A stretch of 6,780 bases of DNA from Bradyrhizobium sp. (GCA_019243075.1 JAFAUV010000422.1:1-6780); one strand, 5' to 3'; positions 1 to 5,813 are shown, counted from the stretch's first letter. Made by a program: numbers and translations. The notes: generated by a model from the sequence alone, not told the origin.

Positions 1-64
1 TGGCCTGGTTGACCTTCTCGAACACGTAAGGCGGCAGTCGGCGAATGCGATAAAAATCTTCCAT
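1..64 (-). CDS. Aminotransferase class I/II, N-terminal fragment
   Basis: Only the first 21 complete codons are present; the gene runs off the left edge. The translation starts MEDFYRIRRLPPYVFEKVNQ, which I recognise as the N-terminus of the PLP-dependent aminotransferases that Bradyrhizobium genomes usually annotate as LL-diaminopimelate or alanine aminotransferase. This fold-type I group interconverts amino acids and 2-oxo acids in the cytoplasm. The catalytic lysine and the substrate-deciding residues lie outside the window, so neither substrate nor gene symbol can be fixed. The ATG is at 64..62, with a GAGG sequence only 3 nt upstream, close for a ribosome binding site. An imperfect dyad lies 80-115 nt upstream (separate entry). 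The family call is fairly secure despite the short fragment because the motif is distinctive. Confidence 0.72.
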   Translation of the reverse strand, partial: MEDFYRIRRLPPYVFEKVNQA

Positions 65-144
65 GGTCCTCGGGCTCCGGCAACCCAGGGGAGCAGAATC
101 GGATCGCCGCTCGCGGTTGAAGCGAGACGGAACGGGTTGCTCCA

Positions 145-179
145 GAAATCACGCCAAATCAGCAAATTAGCGTGAATTC
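145..179. promoter_or_regulatory. Imperfect 35-bp dyad, possible operator
   Basis: The half-sites AAATCACGC and GCGTGAATT face each other around a centre at 162. I count 13 complementary pairs of 17, including six uninterrupted (149-154 with 170-175). It lies upstream of the aminotransferase start, where an activator or repressor of that gene could bind. There is no T-tract, so it is not a terminator. No known regulator is assigned. Confidence 0.3.
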
Positions 180-272
180 AGGGACAATTCCTGCAACGCC
201 CTGACGGTTGATTGCCTCTTTTACCACGGCCGATCCGTGGCGCCACGGCAATTAGGCCACGACCTCCTGGCG

Positions 273-566
273 CTATTTGCCGGCATTGGCATCCTTGGTG
301 GCGGCCGCCTGGTGGTCGCGCGCGGCGATCAGCTCGGCTTTCAGCTTGGCGCGCGTGGCCGGCTCCATCTCCGCATCGTCGCGATCCGGCGGCAGATCGT
401 TGACCGGTAGAAAGGCACCTTGCTCGTTCGGGCGCGACGGCGCATCTGCGGGCGTGCCGACAATCGGCAAGTCGGCAAGCTGGCTCGAACAGCCGCCCAG
501 CGCCAGCGCCACCATCACCAGCGCAGCCCAGCCAAGCATCCGCTTCTGCGGATCGAACGCCGACAT
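273..566 (-). CDS. Small predicted lipoprotein, unknown function
   Basis: A 97-residue protein. From the ATG at 566..564 it begins with a short basic region (Lys-Arg near residues 8-9), a hydrophobic stretch (about residues 10-23) and a lipobox ALGGC with the cysteine at residue 26, followed by SS. This is a signal-peptidase II lipoprotein signal. The absence of Asp at position +2 suggests outer-membrane rather than inner-membrane retention, by the E. coli rule, which may not hold here. The mature part is about 70 residues, rich in Pro, Asp and Ala, with a charged C-terminal segment rich in Ala, Lys and Glu that is probably helical. I recognise no domain. A GTG at 587..585 would add seven residues; I prefer the ATG because the signal then has a usual length, but neither start has a strong ribosome binding site. 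The gene diverges from phaC across about 250 bp; no functional link is shown. Confidence 0.6.
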   Translation of the reverse strand: MSAFDPQKRMLGWAALVMVALALGGCSSQLADLPIVGTPADAPSRPNEQGAFLPVNDLPPDRDDAEMEPATRAKLKAELIAARDHQAAATKDANAGK

Positions 567-823
567 TGTTTCGGAAGTCCCACTCACATCAGATCGAGGA
601 GCCGGGTTTTGGCTGCCGGCTCGGCACTATCCTTCCGCCCCAACCATTATCGCCCAAAAGCGTTAAGGCCCGAAGCAGGTAATCGAACCGCTGGGGCGGC
701 AATATGACGGAACCAAGATGATTTATCGCACTGCAACACACATCTCAACAAAGATTAATCTCCGTTTGCCAGCAGCGATCTCCCGCGGTGACGAATGCAA
801 AATGAAGCGTTAGTGTTCTTGTC

Positions 824-2629
824 ATGATGGACGTCTCGACCGAAGCCAGGCCAGAGAAGAAATTCGACGCCGAAACGTTTGCGATGAATATCGCGCGGGC
901 CCTGGAGAGCGGCGGCAAGGCGCTGGCCGCCTATCTGAAGCCGCGCGAAAACGGCGAGGTCAAGGACAAGTCCTCGGAAGAAGTCGCCGAAGTCGTCAAG
1001 ACGCTCACATCGGTTGCCGAATACTGGCTGTCCGACAACGAGCGGGCCTCCGACGTGCAGACCAGGATGGCCAAGGGCTATCTCGATCTCTGGGGAGCGG
1101 CGATGCGGCGCCTCGCCGGCGAGGAAGCGATGCCCGCGATCTCGCCCTCGCCGCGCGACAAGCGCTTTGCCGATCCCGAATGGAAATCGAACCAGTTCTT
1201 CGATTTCATGATGCAGGCCTATCTGCTCACCACGCAATGGGCCCAGGATCTCGTGCGCAACGCCGATGGCCTGGACCCCCACACCCGCCAGAAGGCCGAG
1301 TTCTACATCCAGCAGATCACCAATGCGCTGGCGCCGTCGAATTTCGTGCTGACCAATCCGGAAGTGCTGCGCGAGACGCTGTCGCAGAACGGCGACAATC
1401 TCGTACGCGGCATGAAGATGCTGGCGGAGGATATCGAAGCGGGCAAGGGCATCCTGCGCATCCGCCAGTCCGATCCCGCCAACCTCGCCGTCGGTGTCAA
1501 CATGGCGACGACGCCCGGCAAGGTCATCTACCAGAACGACCTGATTCAGCTCATCCAGTACGAACCGGCCACCGAGAAGGTGCTGCGCACGCCGCTCCTG
1601 ATCGTGCCGCCCTGGATCAACAAGTTCTACATCCTCGACCTGCGCCCGGAAAAGTCCTTCATCAAATGGTGCGTCGACCAGGGCGTCACCGTGTTCGTGA
1701 TCTCCTGGGTCAATCCCGACAAGAGCCTGGGGAGCAAGACCTGGGAAGACTACATGAAGGAAGGTCCGCTCGCCGCGATGGACGTCATCGAAAAGGCGAC
1801 CGGCGAGATGAAGGTCCACACCATGGGCTATTGCGTCGGCGGCACGCTGCTCGCCACCACTCTGGCCTGGCTCGCCGAGAAACGGCGCCAGCGCGTGACC
1901 TCGGCGAGCTTCCTCGCCGCGCAAGTGGATTTCACCCATGCCGGCGACCTCCTCGTCTTCGTCGACGAAGGCCAGATCTCCGCGCTCGAGCGCGACATGC
2001 AGGAGTCTGGCGTGCTCGAAGGCTCGAAGATGGCGATGGCCTTCAACATGCTGCGCTCCAACGACCTGATCTGGTCCTATGTCGTCAGCAATTACCTGAA
2101 GGGCAAGCCGCCCGCCGCCTTCGACCTGTTGCACTGGAATTCGGATGCGACGCGGATGCCGGCCGCCAATCATTCCTATTATCTGCGCAACTGCTATCTG
2201 GAGAACCGCCTGTCGTCGGGCAGCATGGTGCTCGACAACACGCTGCTCGATCTCTCCAAGGTGAAGGTGCCGGTGTACAATCTCGCCACCCGCGAGGATC
2301 ACATCGCCCCGGCCGACTCGGTGTTGTACGGATCGCAATTCTTCGGCGGACCGGTGAAATATGTGCTGTCCGGCTCCGGCCATATCGCGGGCGTCGTCAA
2401 TCCGCCGGCGGGGGGCAAATACCAGTACTGGCTGAACGACAACATCAAGGATGTGTCGCTCGCCGACTGGATCAAGGCAGCCGAGGAGCACAAGGGCTCG
2501 TGGTGGCCGAACTGGCGCGAATGGCTCGGCGGCATCGATCCGGAGGAAGTGCCGGCGCGCAAACCGGGCTCCGACGAATTGCCGCCGATCGAAGACGCCC
2601 CCGGCAGCTATGTCCGCGTGCGCGCATAG
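824..2629 (+). CDS. phaC: Class I poly(3-hydroxyalkanoate) synthase
   Basis: PhaC polymerises 3-hydroxybutyryl-CoA (and other short-chain hydroxyacyl-CoAs) into polyhydroxybutyrate on the surface of carbon-storage granules, releasing CoA. The 601-residue length fits class I synthases. The N-terminal half holds the PhaC_N region (roughly residues 105-260). The alpha/beta-hydrolase core starts near the VPPWINKFYILDL segment (261-273). The lipase-like box GYCVGG places the nucleophile at Cys337; Asp492 in REDHIAP and His520 in SGSGHIAGVVNPP complete the triad. The Asp-to-His spacing of 28 is the same as in the Cupriavidus necator enzyme as I recall it. Two ATGs stand in tandem (824 and 827) with no clear Shine-Dalgarno sequence, so the start could be either. 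No phasin, phaR, phaA or phaB lies alongside, so substrate supply is encoded elsewhere. A MAPEG gene follows after 69 bp and may be read through. A long stop-free frame on the opposite strand is a high-GC shadow. Confidence 0.96.
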   Translation: MMDVSTEARPEKKFDAETFAMNIARALESGGKALAAYLKPRENGEVKDKSSEEVAEVVKTLTSVAEYWLSDNERASDVQTRMAKGYLDLWGAAMRRLAGEEAMPAISPSPRDKRFADPEWKSNQFFDFMMQAYLLTTQWAQDLVRNADGLDPHTRQKAEFYIQQITNALAPSNFVLTNPEVLRETLSQNGDNLVRGMKMLAEDIEAGKGILRIRQSDPANLAVGVNMATTPGKVIYQNDLIQLIQYEPATEKVLRTPLLIVPPWINKFYILDLRPEKSFIKWCVDQGVTVFVISWVNPDKSLGSKTWEDYMKEGPLAAMDVIEKATGEMKVHTMGYCVGGTLLATTLAWLAEKRRQRVTSASFLAAQVDFTHAGDLLVFVDEGQISALERDMQESGVLEGSKMAMAFNMLRSNDLIWSYVVSNYLKGKPPAAFDLLHWNSDATRMPAANHSYYLRNCYLENRLSSGSMVLDNTLLDLSKVKVPVYNLATREDHIAPADSVLYGSQFFGGPVKYVLSGSGHIAGVVNPPAGGKYQYWLNDNIKDVSLADWIKAAEEHKGSWWPNWREWLGGIDPEEVPARKPGSDELPPIEDAPGSYVRVRA

Positions 2630-2698
2630 CGCAAAGCCGCACGCTCGGCTATAAGGCCGCCGTCCCGCGGGGATTTTGCATCAAGTAAGGGGGAAATC

Positions 2699-3112
2699 AT
2701 GACGCCCGGTTTGCTGACGCCCGAATTGTTCTGGCTGACTTTGACGGTGATTTTGACCGGACTGCTGTGGATTCCCTACATCATCAATCGCTCCGTGGTT
2801 CGCGGGCTCGGCGCTGCCATGGCCAATCCCGCCCCCGGCGCCAAGCCGCACGCGCCCTGGGCGACGCGACTGATGTTCGCCCATGACAATGCGGTGGAAA
2901 ACCTCGTCATCTTCGCGCCGCTGGTGCTGATCCTCAGCGAGATCGACTATTCGACCAAATGGACGGTATGGGCCTGCGCCGTCTATTTCTGGGCCCGCGT
3001 CGCTCACCTCGTCGTCTATACGCTGGGCCTGCCGGTGTTCCGGACGCTAGCGTTTACCGTCGGCTTCCTTGCGCAAGTCGTGCTGGCGCTGGCGATTTTC
3101 AGGATCGTCTGA
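2699..3112 (+). CDS. MAPEG-family integral membrane protein
   Basis: A 137-residue protein with four hydrophobic segments (about residues 9-27, 67-80, 88-108 and 117-135), the size and topology of the MAPEG superfamily (membrane-associated eicosanoid and glutathione metabolism). The segment AHDNAVENL (61-69), with its Asn and Glu residues after the first loop, and the YFWARVAHLVVYTLGLPVFRT region (96-116) fit the family's conserved loop and helix pattern, including the arginine at 100. Eukaryotic relatives use glutathione; many small bacterial members have no known substrate, so glutathione-transferase activity is not claimed. The start is well supported: a purine-rich AAGGGGGAA (2687-2695) lies 3 nt before the ATG. 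It follows phaC on the same strand after 69 bp with no strong terminator between, so co-transcription is possible; a role in PHB metabolism is not implied. Confidence 0.85.
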   Translation: MTPGLLTPELFWLTLTVILTGLLWIPYIINRSVVRGLGAAMANPAPGAKPHAPWATRLMFAHDNAVENLVIFAPLVLILSEIDYSTKWTVWACAVYFWARVAHLVVYTLGLPVFRTLAFTVGFLAQVVLALAIFRIV

Positions 3113-3134
3113 TCTCGTTCTCTCCACGGCAAGA

Positions 3135-3152
3135 GCGCGGCACGCGCCGCGC
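3135..3152. terminator. GC-rich hairpin between convergent genes, possible bidirectional terminator
   Basis: GCGCGGC (3135-3141) and GCCGCGC (3146-3152) form a perfect 7-bp stem with an ACGC loop. It lies between the stop codons of the MAPEG gene (3112) and the convergent methyltransferase gene (3163). Neither side has a run of T, so it is not a classical intrinsic terminator. It could pause RNA polymerase or protect 3' ends. The call rests mainly on position. Confidence 0.35.
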
Positions 3153-3162
3153 CTGCGGGGGG

Positions 3163-3753
3163 TCAAGCACCCTTGCGGACGACGATGTGCAGCATGGTGG
3201 CCGGCGTCTCGTCAAAGCTCTTGATCTCGCTGGTGTCCGATTTCACTTTCGTCCATGGACCCGCGGCGGCGTAGGTCGCTTCCAGCCATTCCGGCGGGGG
3301 ATAGTTGTAGTAGCGGCCCAGGCTGTCCCGGCCATCGCCATGGCCGACCTTGTAGCTCGCGTAGAACAGGCCGCCAGGCTTCAGCGCGCGATGAATGCGC
3401 GCCAGGATGCCTGCGAGCTCGTCGCGCGTCGCGTGCAACAGGCAGGCGCTGGCCCAGACACCGTCATAGGCGTTGCGCTCGTCCAATTCGTCGAACAGCA
3501 TCGCCTCCACAGGATGGTTGAGACGTTGAGAGGCAATCGCGGCCATTTCCGGCGAGCCGTCGGTCGCGCGCACGCGAAAGCCGCGCGACAGCATCTCCTT
3601 GGAATGATTGCCGGCGCCGCAGCCGAGCTCGAGGATCGAGCCCGCCTCCGGCAGCATGGCGAGAAAGCCGACCAGCCGCGTCGAGGGGGCCTTGGCCCAG
3701 CCGGCATAGGCCTCGGCATTGCGGCGGTAGAATTGCAGCGTGTCGTCGTCCAC
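3163..3753 (-). CDS. Class I SAM-dependent methyltransferase
   Basis: A 196-residue protein with the Rossmann-type methyltransferase core. Motif I is ILELGCGAGNHS (40-51), the glycine-rich SAM loop. The second strand ends ATDGSPEM (63-70), with Asp65 placed to bind the SAM ribose hydroxyls. YDGVWASACLLHA (96-108) is the motif IV region and RALKPGG (122-128) the post-motif turn seen in UbiE/Methyltransf_11/25-type enzymes. The substrate cannot be told from sequence; family members act on small molecules, lipids, quinones or tellurite. The start is GTG (3753..3751), with GAGGG overlapping the argC stop and about 4 nt upstream. The gap to argC is only 7 nt, so the two genes are very likely one transcript and may be translationally coupled, placing this gene under the same upstream control. 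No membrane segment or signal peptide is visible. Confidence 0.88.
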   Translation of the reverse strand: MDDDTLQFYRRNAEAYAGWAKAPSTRLVGFLAMLPEAGSILELGCGAGNHSKEMLSRGFRVRATDGSPEMAAIASQRLNHPVEAMLFDELDERNAYDGVWASACLLHATRDELAGILARIHRALKPGGLFYASYKVGHGDGRDSLGRYYNYPPPEWLEATYAAAGPWTKVKSDTSEIKSFDETPATMLHIVVRKGA

Positions 3754-3760
3754 AGGTCCC

Positions 3761-4816
3761 TCACGGAAACAGCGCGATCTGCTCGAGAGCCATCGTCTCC
3801 GGCCAGCCGAACATCAGATTCATATTCTGGATCGCCTGCCCTGCCGATCCTTTCACGAGATTATCGAGCGTGGAAATCACGATCGCGCGGCCCTCGATGC
3901 GGTCGGCAAACACGCCGATCTGGACATAGTTCGAGCCGCGCACGTTCTGGGTCCGCGGCATGACGCCCTTCTTTGCGACATGCACGAACGGCTCGTCGCG
4001 ATAGGCGCGTTCCAGCGCCGCGCGGAGATCGTCGGCGCTGGCGCCGTTCAGACGAACATAACAGGTGCAGAGCTCGCCCCGCGCCATCGGAATCAGATGC
4101 GGCGTGAAGTTCGCCGTAACAGGCACGCCCGCGGCCACACCGATTTCCTGGTCGATCTCCGCGGCATGACGATGCGTGGCGACGGAATAGGGCGACAGCC
4201 CCTCGCCCGCTTCGGCGAACAGCGTGTTCTGCTTCAATCCGCGCCCCGCCCCCGTGACGCCCGATTTGGCATCGATGACGAGATCATGCGCGTCGATGAG
4301 GCCGGCTCTCACCAGCGGCACCAAAGCGAGCAACACCGCCGTCGGATAGCAGCCGGGACATGCGACCAGCCGCGCCGCGGCGATCTCCCTGCGATAAAGC
4401 TCCGTCAGCCCATAGACGGCTTCGCCTTGCAGCGCCAACGCGCGATGTTCGTGGCCGTACCAATGCGCGTAGTCAGCCGGATCGCGCAGGCGGAAATCCG
4501 CGGACATGTCGAGGACCTTGATCGCGGGATTGGCTTTCAGCACGGCCGCGATGATCTCCTGCGTGGTGCCGTGCGGCAATCCGCAAAACACGGCATTGAG
4601 CGCGGTCCAGTCGACCGTCTCCCATTCCGTGAGCGCCGGCAGGTCGAGCGCGAAGAAGTGCGGAAACACCTCGCCCATCGCCTTGCCGGCATGGGTGTTG
4701 GCTGTCAGCGCCGAAATCGCGACGCCGGGATGGCGCGCGAGCAGCCGCACCGCATCGGCGCCGGTGTAACCGGAGGCGCCGAGCACGCCGATCTTGGTTT
4801 TTGCAGTCGTAACCAT
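3761..4816 (-). CDS. argC: N-acetyl-gamma-glutamyl-phosphate reductase
   Basis: ArgC reduces N-acetyl-glutamyl 5-phosphate with NADPH to N-acetylglutamate 5-semialdehyde, the third step of ornithine/arginine synthesis in the cytoplasm. The 351-residue protein, counted from the ATG at 4816, has the NADP-binding GASGYTGA (13-20), FCGLPHGTTQE (77-87), and the active-site ACPGCYPTAV with nucleophile Cys156. The HRHAAEI segment (215-221) supplies the catalytic-base histidine region, and KGSAGQAIQNMNLMFG lies near the C-terminus. Length and motifs fit the longer form of ArgC (about 350 residues). A TTG two codons upstream (4822) opens the same frame, but AGGAG at 4829..4825 is 8 nt from the ATG and only 2 nt from the TTG, so the ATG is chosen. 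The methyltransferase gene follows after 7 nt. The leader carries an apparent arginine-codon attenuator, described in separate entries. No other arg gene is in the window. Confidence 0.96.
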   Translation of the reverse strand: MVTTAKTKIGVLGASGYTGADAVRLLARHPGVAISALTANTHAGKAMGEVFPHFFALDLPALTEWETVDWTALNAVFCGLPHGTTQEIIAAVLKANPAIKVLDMSADFRLRDPADYAHWYGHEHRALALQGEAVYGLTELYRREIAAARLVACPGCYPTAVLLALVPLVRAGLIDAHDLVIDAKSGVTGAGRGLKQNTLFAEAGEGLSPYSVATHRHAAEIDQEIGVAAGVPVTANFTPHLIPMARGELCTCYVRLNGASADDLRAALERAYRDEPFVHVAKKGVMPRTQNVRGSNYVQIGVFADRIEGRAIVISTLDNLVKGSAGQAIQNMNLMFGWPETMALEQIALFP

Positions 4817-4824
4817 GGGCAAGA

Positions 4825-4829
4825 CTCCT
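4825..4829 (-). promoter_or_regulatory. Ribosome binding site of argC
   Basis: On the minus strand this reads AGGAG, with an 8-nt spacer to the ATG at 4816. It sits only 2 nt from the alternative TTG, which is why the ATG start is preferred. It lies about 35 nt beyond the leader terminator's T-run, so it is present only on read-through transcripts. Confidence 0.75.
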
Positions 4830-4865
4830 GTTTGAGAGCCGCCGGATCAGTTCACGCTGCGAGGG

Positions 4866-4898
4866 AAAAAGGTCTGCCGCGGACTAATCCGGCGGCAG
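4866..4898 (-). terminator. Intrinsic terminator in the argC leader (attenuator terminator)
   Basis: On the minus strand, CTGCCG plus CGGA (4898..4893 and 4891..4888, with C4892 bulged) pairs with TCCG plus CGGCAG (4883..4874) around a TTAG loop. This gives ten base pairs with a single bulge. ACC and then TTTTT (4870..4866) follow. It is the only structure in the window with both a stable stem and a T-run. It lies between the leader ORF stop (4908) and the argC start (4816), so it would end transcripts before argC. Its 5' arm is also the 3' arm of the competing antiterminator. It could instead simply end transcripts coming from dedA, but that would not explain the leader ORF and the competing fold. 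Confidence 0.78.
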
Positions 4899-4934
4899 GG
4901 GCGATCTCTAGACGCGAGCGATCGCCCGTACCGC
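4892..4934 (-). promoter_or_regulatory. Antiterminator fold of the argC leader
   Basis: Read as minus-strand RNA, GCGGUACGGGCGAUC (4934..4920) can pair with GAUCGCCCCUGCCGC (4906..4892). There are 14 pairs (one is U-G), interrupted by a single C-C mismatch, around a 13-nt loop that includes the end of the leader ORF and its UAG. The 3' strand takes up the first seven bases of the terminator's 5' arm (4898..4892), so the two folds cannot coexist. The 5' strand begins about 10 nt after the last of four consecutive Arg codons, so a ribosome stalled on the first of those codons would leave it free. CCGC (4947..4944) could also pair with GCGG (4934..4931) as a weaker alternative. Energies were not computed. 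Confidence 0.62.
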
Positions 4935-4985
4935 GGCAAGGCTGCGGCGACGGCGGACGATCATGCTGGTCGCGAAATCGATCAT
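4908..4985 (-). CDS. Arginine-rich leader peptide of argC
   Basis: A 25-codon ORF beginning ATG at 4985 and ending TAG at 4910..4908. It begins MIDFATSMIV, then has four consecutive Arg codons (CGC CGT CGC CGC, 4955..4944), then SLAAV, and two further Arg codons at 4928..4926 and 4916..4914, giving six Arg in 25. Its proposed role is as a sensor rather than a working protein. When charged tRNA-Arg is scarce, the ribosome stalls in the Arg run and allows the antiterminator to form; when it is plentiful, the ribosome reaches the stop codon, covers the antiterminator's 5' strand, and the terminator forms. No Shine-Dalgarno sequence precedes the ATG, but the predicted transcript start is at or next to it, so it may be translated as a leaderless mRNA. 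An in-frame ATG at 4964 also precedes the Arg run. High-GC DNA is rich in Arg codons, so coding status rests on the whole arrangement. Confidence 0.65.
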   Translation of the reverse strand: MIDFATSMIVRRRRSLAAVRAIARV

Positions 4986-4993
4986 GGGCGCGG

Positions 4994-5022
4994 CGTATAA
5001 GGGCGGCCCACAAATAAATCAA
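4994..5022 (-). promoter_or_regulatory. Sigma70-like promoter for the argC leader
   Basis: On the minus strand TTGATT (5022..5017) stands 17 bp from TATACG (4999..4994). Each matches four of six bases of the TTGACA and TATAAT consensus. Transcription would begin about 6-8 nt downstream, around 4988-4985, at or just before the leader ATG. It sits next to a half repeat that begins at about 5024. Confidence 0.5.
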
Positions 5023-5023
5023 T

Positions 5024-5042
5024 CGTCATTCCGGGGCGCGCG
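5024..5042 (+). repeat. Half copy of a Bradyrhizobium-type interspersed repeat
   Basis: CGTCATTCCGGGGCGCGCG resembles the left half of a short palindromic repeat that I remember as very common between genes in Bradyrhizobium and Rhodopseudomonas. The expected right half (of the type GCGAGCCCGGAATGA) is missing; after about 5042 the sequence changes to something else. It therefore looks truncated. This rests on memory of the repeat, with no search done. Confidence 0.4.
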
Positions 5043-5050
5043 CACGCCGA

Positions 5051-5205
5051 ATGCACCGCGCGGTGAAGGCGCTCGTTGAGGGATTGGATGGAATTTCAGC
5101 CAAGAAGTTCGTCACGGATCCAGAGCCGGACTACGTTGGCGTCAATCCAGATGATCTTCCCTACTGAATTTCAAACTGACCCACTACCGATTGGGCGCAT
5201 CTGCT
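5051..5205 (+). other. Unrecognised segment, possible insertion-sequence scar
   Basis: A frame open from 5018 contains an ATG at 5051 and ends in TGA at 5165..5167 (38 codons from the ATG). It begins MHRAVKALVEG and ends in an acidic tail, YVGVNPDDLPY. Its third-position GC is about 63%, lower than I would expect for genes in DNA of this composition. Immediately after it comes ATTTCAAACTGACCCACTACC (5167-5187), which resembles terminal repeats of IS21-type elements (TGGGTCAGTTTGAAAT on the other strand). No transposase is recognisable. It could be the decayed end of a mobile element, or an unrelated small hypothetical ORF. Confidence 0.2.
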
Positions 5206-5736
5206 TCAAACCGCGCGCCACAGCCATTCCATGATCTGCCCGATCACGTCGCCGAACAGGAGCAGCGCGGCCGCCCAGATCAGCGCGGAGACGAAATTGG
5301 CGATCTGGAACGACCAGTATGGCATCTCGAAAATGCCGGCCGCCAGCGGCACCGAGGCGCGCAAGGGTCCGAAGAAACGCCCGATGAAAATGCTGGGCAC
5401 GCCCCAGCGGCGCACAAAGGCCTCGCCACGCGGCAGGATCTCGGGATAGCGCGACAGCGGCCACATCTGCGCGACGTGCTCCTTGTATTTGTAGCCGAAC
5501 CAGTAGGAGACCCAGTCGCCGAGCGCGGCGCCGATGGCGCCGGCAATGCAAAGCGGCCAGAAGCTGATGCCGCTCGCGCCGATCAGCGCGCCGATCGCAA
5601 CCAGCGCGCCCCAGGCCGGAATCAGCAGCGAGATGAAGGCAAGCGATTCGCCGAATGCAAGCAACAGGACGATCGGAGCCGCCCAAGCCTGATGGTCACG
5701 CACGAAATCGGCCAGTGCGTGCGCGTAATCTTCCAT
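5206..5736 (-). CDS. DedA/VTT-family integral membrane protein
   Basis: A 176-residue protein of the DedA (SNARE-associated, VTT domain) family, polytopic in the inner membrane. Members are implicated in lipid scrambling, envelope homeostasis and proton-motive-force maintenance; the clearest described role is undecaprenyl-phosphate or phospholipid recycling in some subfamilies. Visible family features are FGESLAFISLLIPAWGAL (28-45, with conserved Glu30 and Pro40), GDWVSYWFGYKYK (73-85), and GRFFGPLRASVPLAAG (119-134), which holds the conserved Arg, Pro and Gly pattern. Hydrophobic stretches lie near 19-38, 42-55, 57-75, 112-134 and 143-165. The length is near the short end for DedA proteins. 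The start is ATG with GGGAAGG about 10 nt upstream. It diverges from parE; downstream on the same strand is the argC leader, which has its own promoter. Which DedA subfamily it belongs to cannot be told from motifs alone. Confidence 0.9.
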   Translation of the reverse strand: MEDYAHALADFVRDHQAWAAPIVLLLAFGESLAFISLLIPAWGALVAIGALIGASGISFWPLCIAGAIGAALGDWVSYWFGYKYKEHVAQMWPLSRYPEILPRGEAFVRRWGVPSIFIGRFFGPLRASVPLAAGIFEMPYWSFQIANFVSALIWAAALLLFGDVIGQIMEWLWRAV

Positions 5737-5764
5737 TCTTAAGCGACCTTCCCGCCCCGACCGA

Positions 5765-5799
5765 GATCATGATGCGATTGCAAGGCATCGCTCATGATC
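5765..5799. repeat. Strong inverted repeat upstream of dedA
   Basis: GATCATGA-T-GCGAT (5765-5778) and ATCGC-TCATGATC (5787-5799) are complementary over 13 pairs with a single bulged T, around an 8-nt loop. No T-run follows on either strand. It begins about 28 bp upstream of the dedA ATG. The octamer TGCGATTG occurs here (5773-5780) and again at 5807-5814, tying this repeat to the next element. It could be an operator, an mRNA hairpin in the dedA 5' end, or part of a composite intergenic repeat. Confidence 0.45.
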
Positions 5800-5813
5800 T
5801 TGGCTCTGCGATT

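Noticed and set aside
224..248. Overlapping palindromes CCACGG/CCGTGG/CCACGG downstream of the lipoprotein gene, considered as its terminator.
   Set aside because: On the minus strand the hairpin is followed by TAAAAG rather than a T-run; the T-rich stretch lies on the wrong side for that transcript.
599..622. Inverted repeat GAGCCGG/CCGGCTC in the 5' region of the lipoprotein gene.
   Set aside because: Seven pairs with a 10-nt loop in GC-rich DNA is expected by chance and no regulatory context supports it.
728..737. GCACTGCAAC upstream of phaC, considered as a PhaR-type operator.
   Set aside because: Only a single TGC/GCA core is present, without the repeated motif I would expect of a PhaR site.
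718..813. A 31-codon ORF ending 10 nt before phaC, considered as a leader peptide.
   Set aside because: Third-position GC is about one half, there is no ribosome binding site, no codon run, and no terminator between it and phaC.
755..2491. A 578-codon open frame on the minus strand, antisense to phaC.
   Set aside because: It is an exact shadow of phaC, whose catalytic triad and full-length family match are unmistakable. Long antisense frames are common in high-GC genes, and no domain is recognisable in it.
2663..2677. TCCC-GCG-GGGA followed by TTTT between phaC and the MAPEG gene, considered as a terminator.
   Set aside because: The stem is only 4 bp with a 3-nt loop and the T-run is four, too weak to call.
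1180..2688. A 502-codon plus-strand frame within phaC and slightly beyond.
   Set aside because: It is another frame of phaC with an Arg/Pro-rich low-complexity translation; the true frame is clear.
4817..4822. TTG start for argC, two codons upstream of the chosen ATG.
   Set aside because: The AGGAG ribosome binding site would be only 2 nt away; its 8-nt spacing fits the ATG.
3740..5017. A 425-codon plus-strand frame antisense to argC and through its leader.
   Set aside because: It lies opposite argC, has the His/Arg-rich make-up of a shadow frame, and shows no family features.
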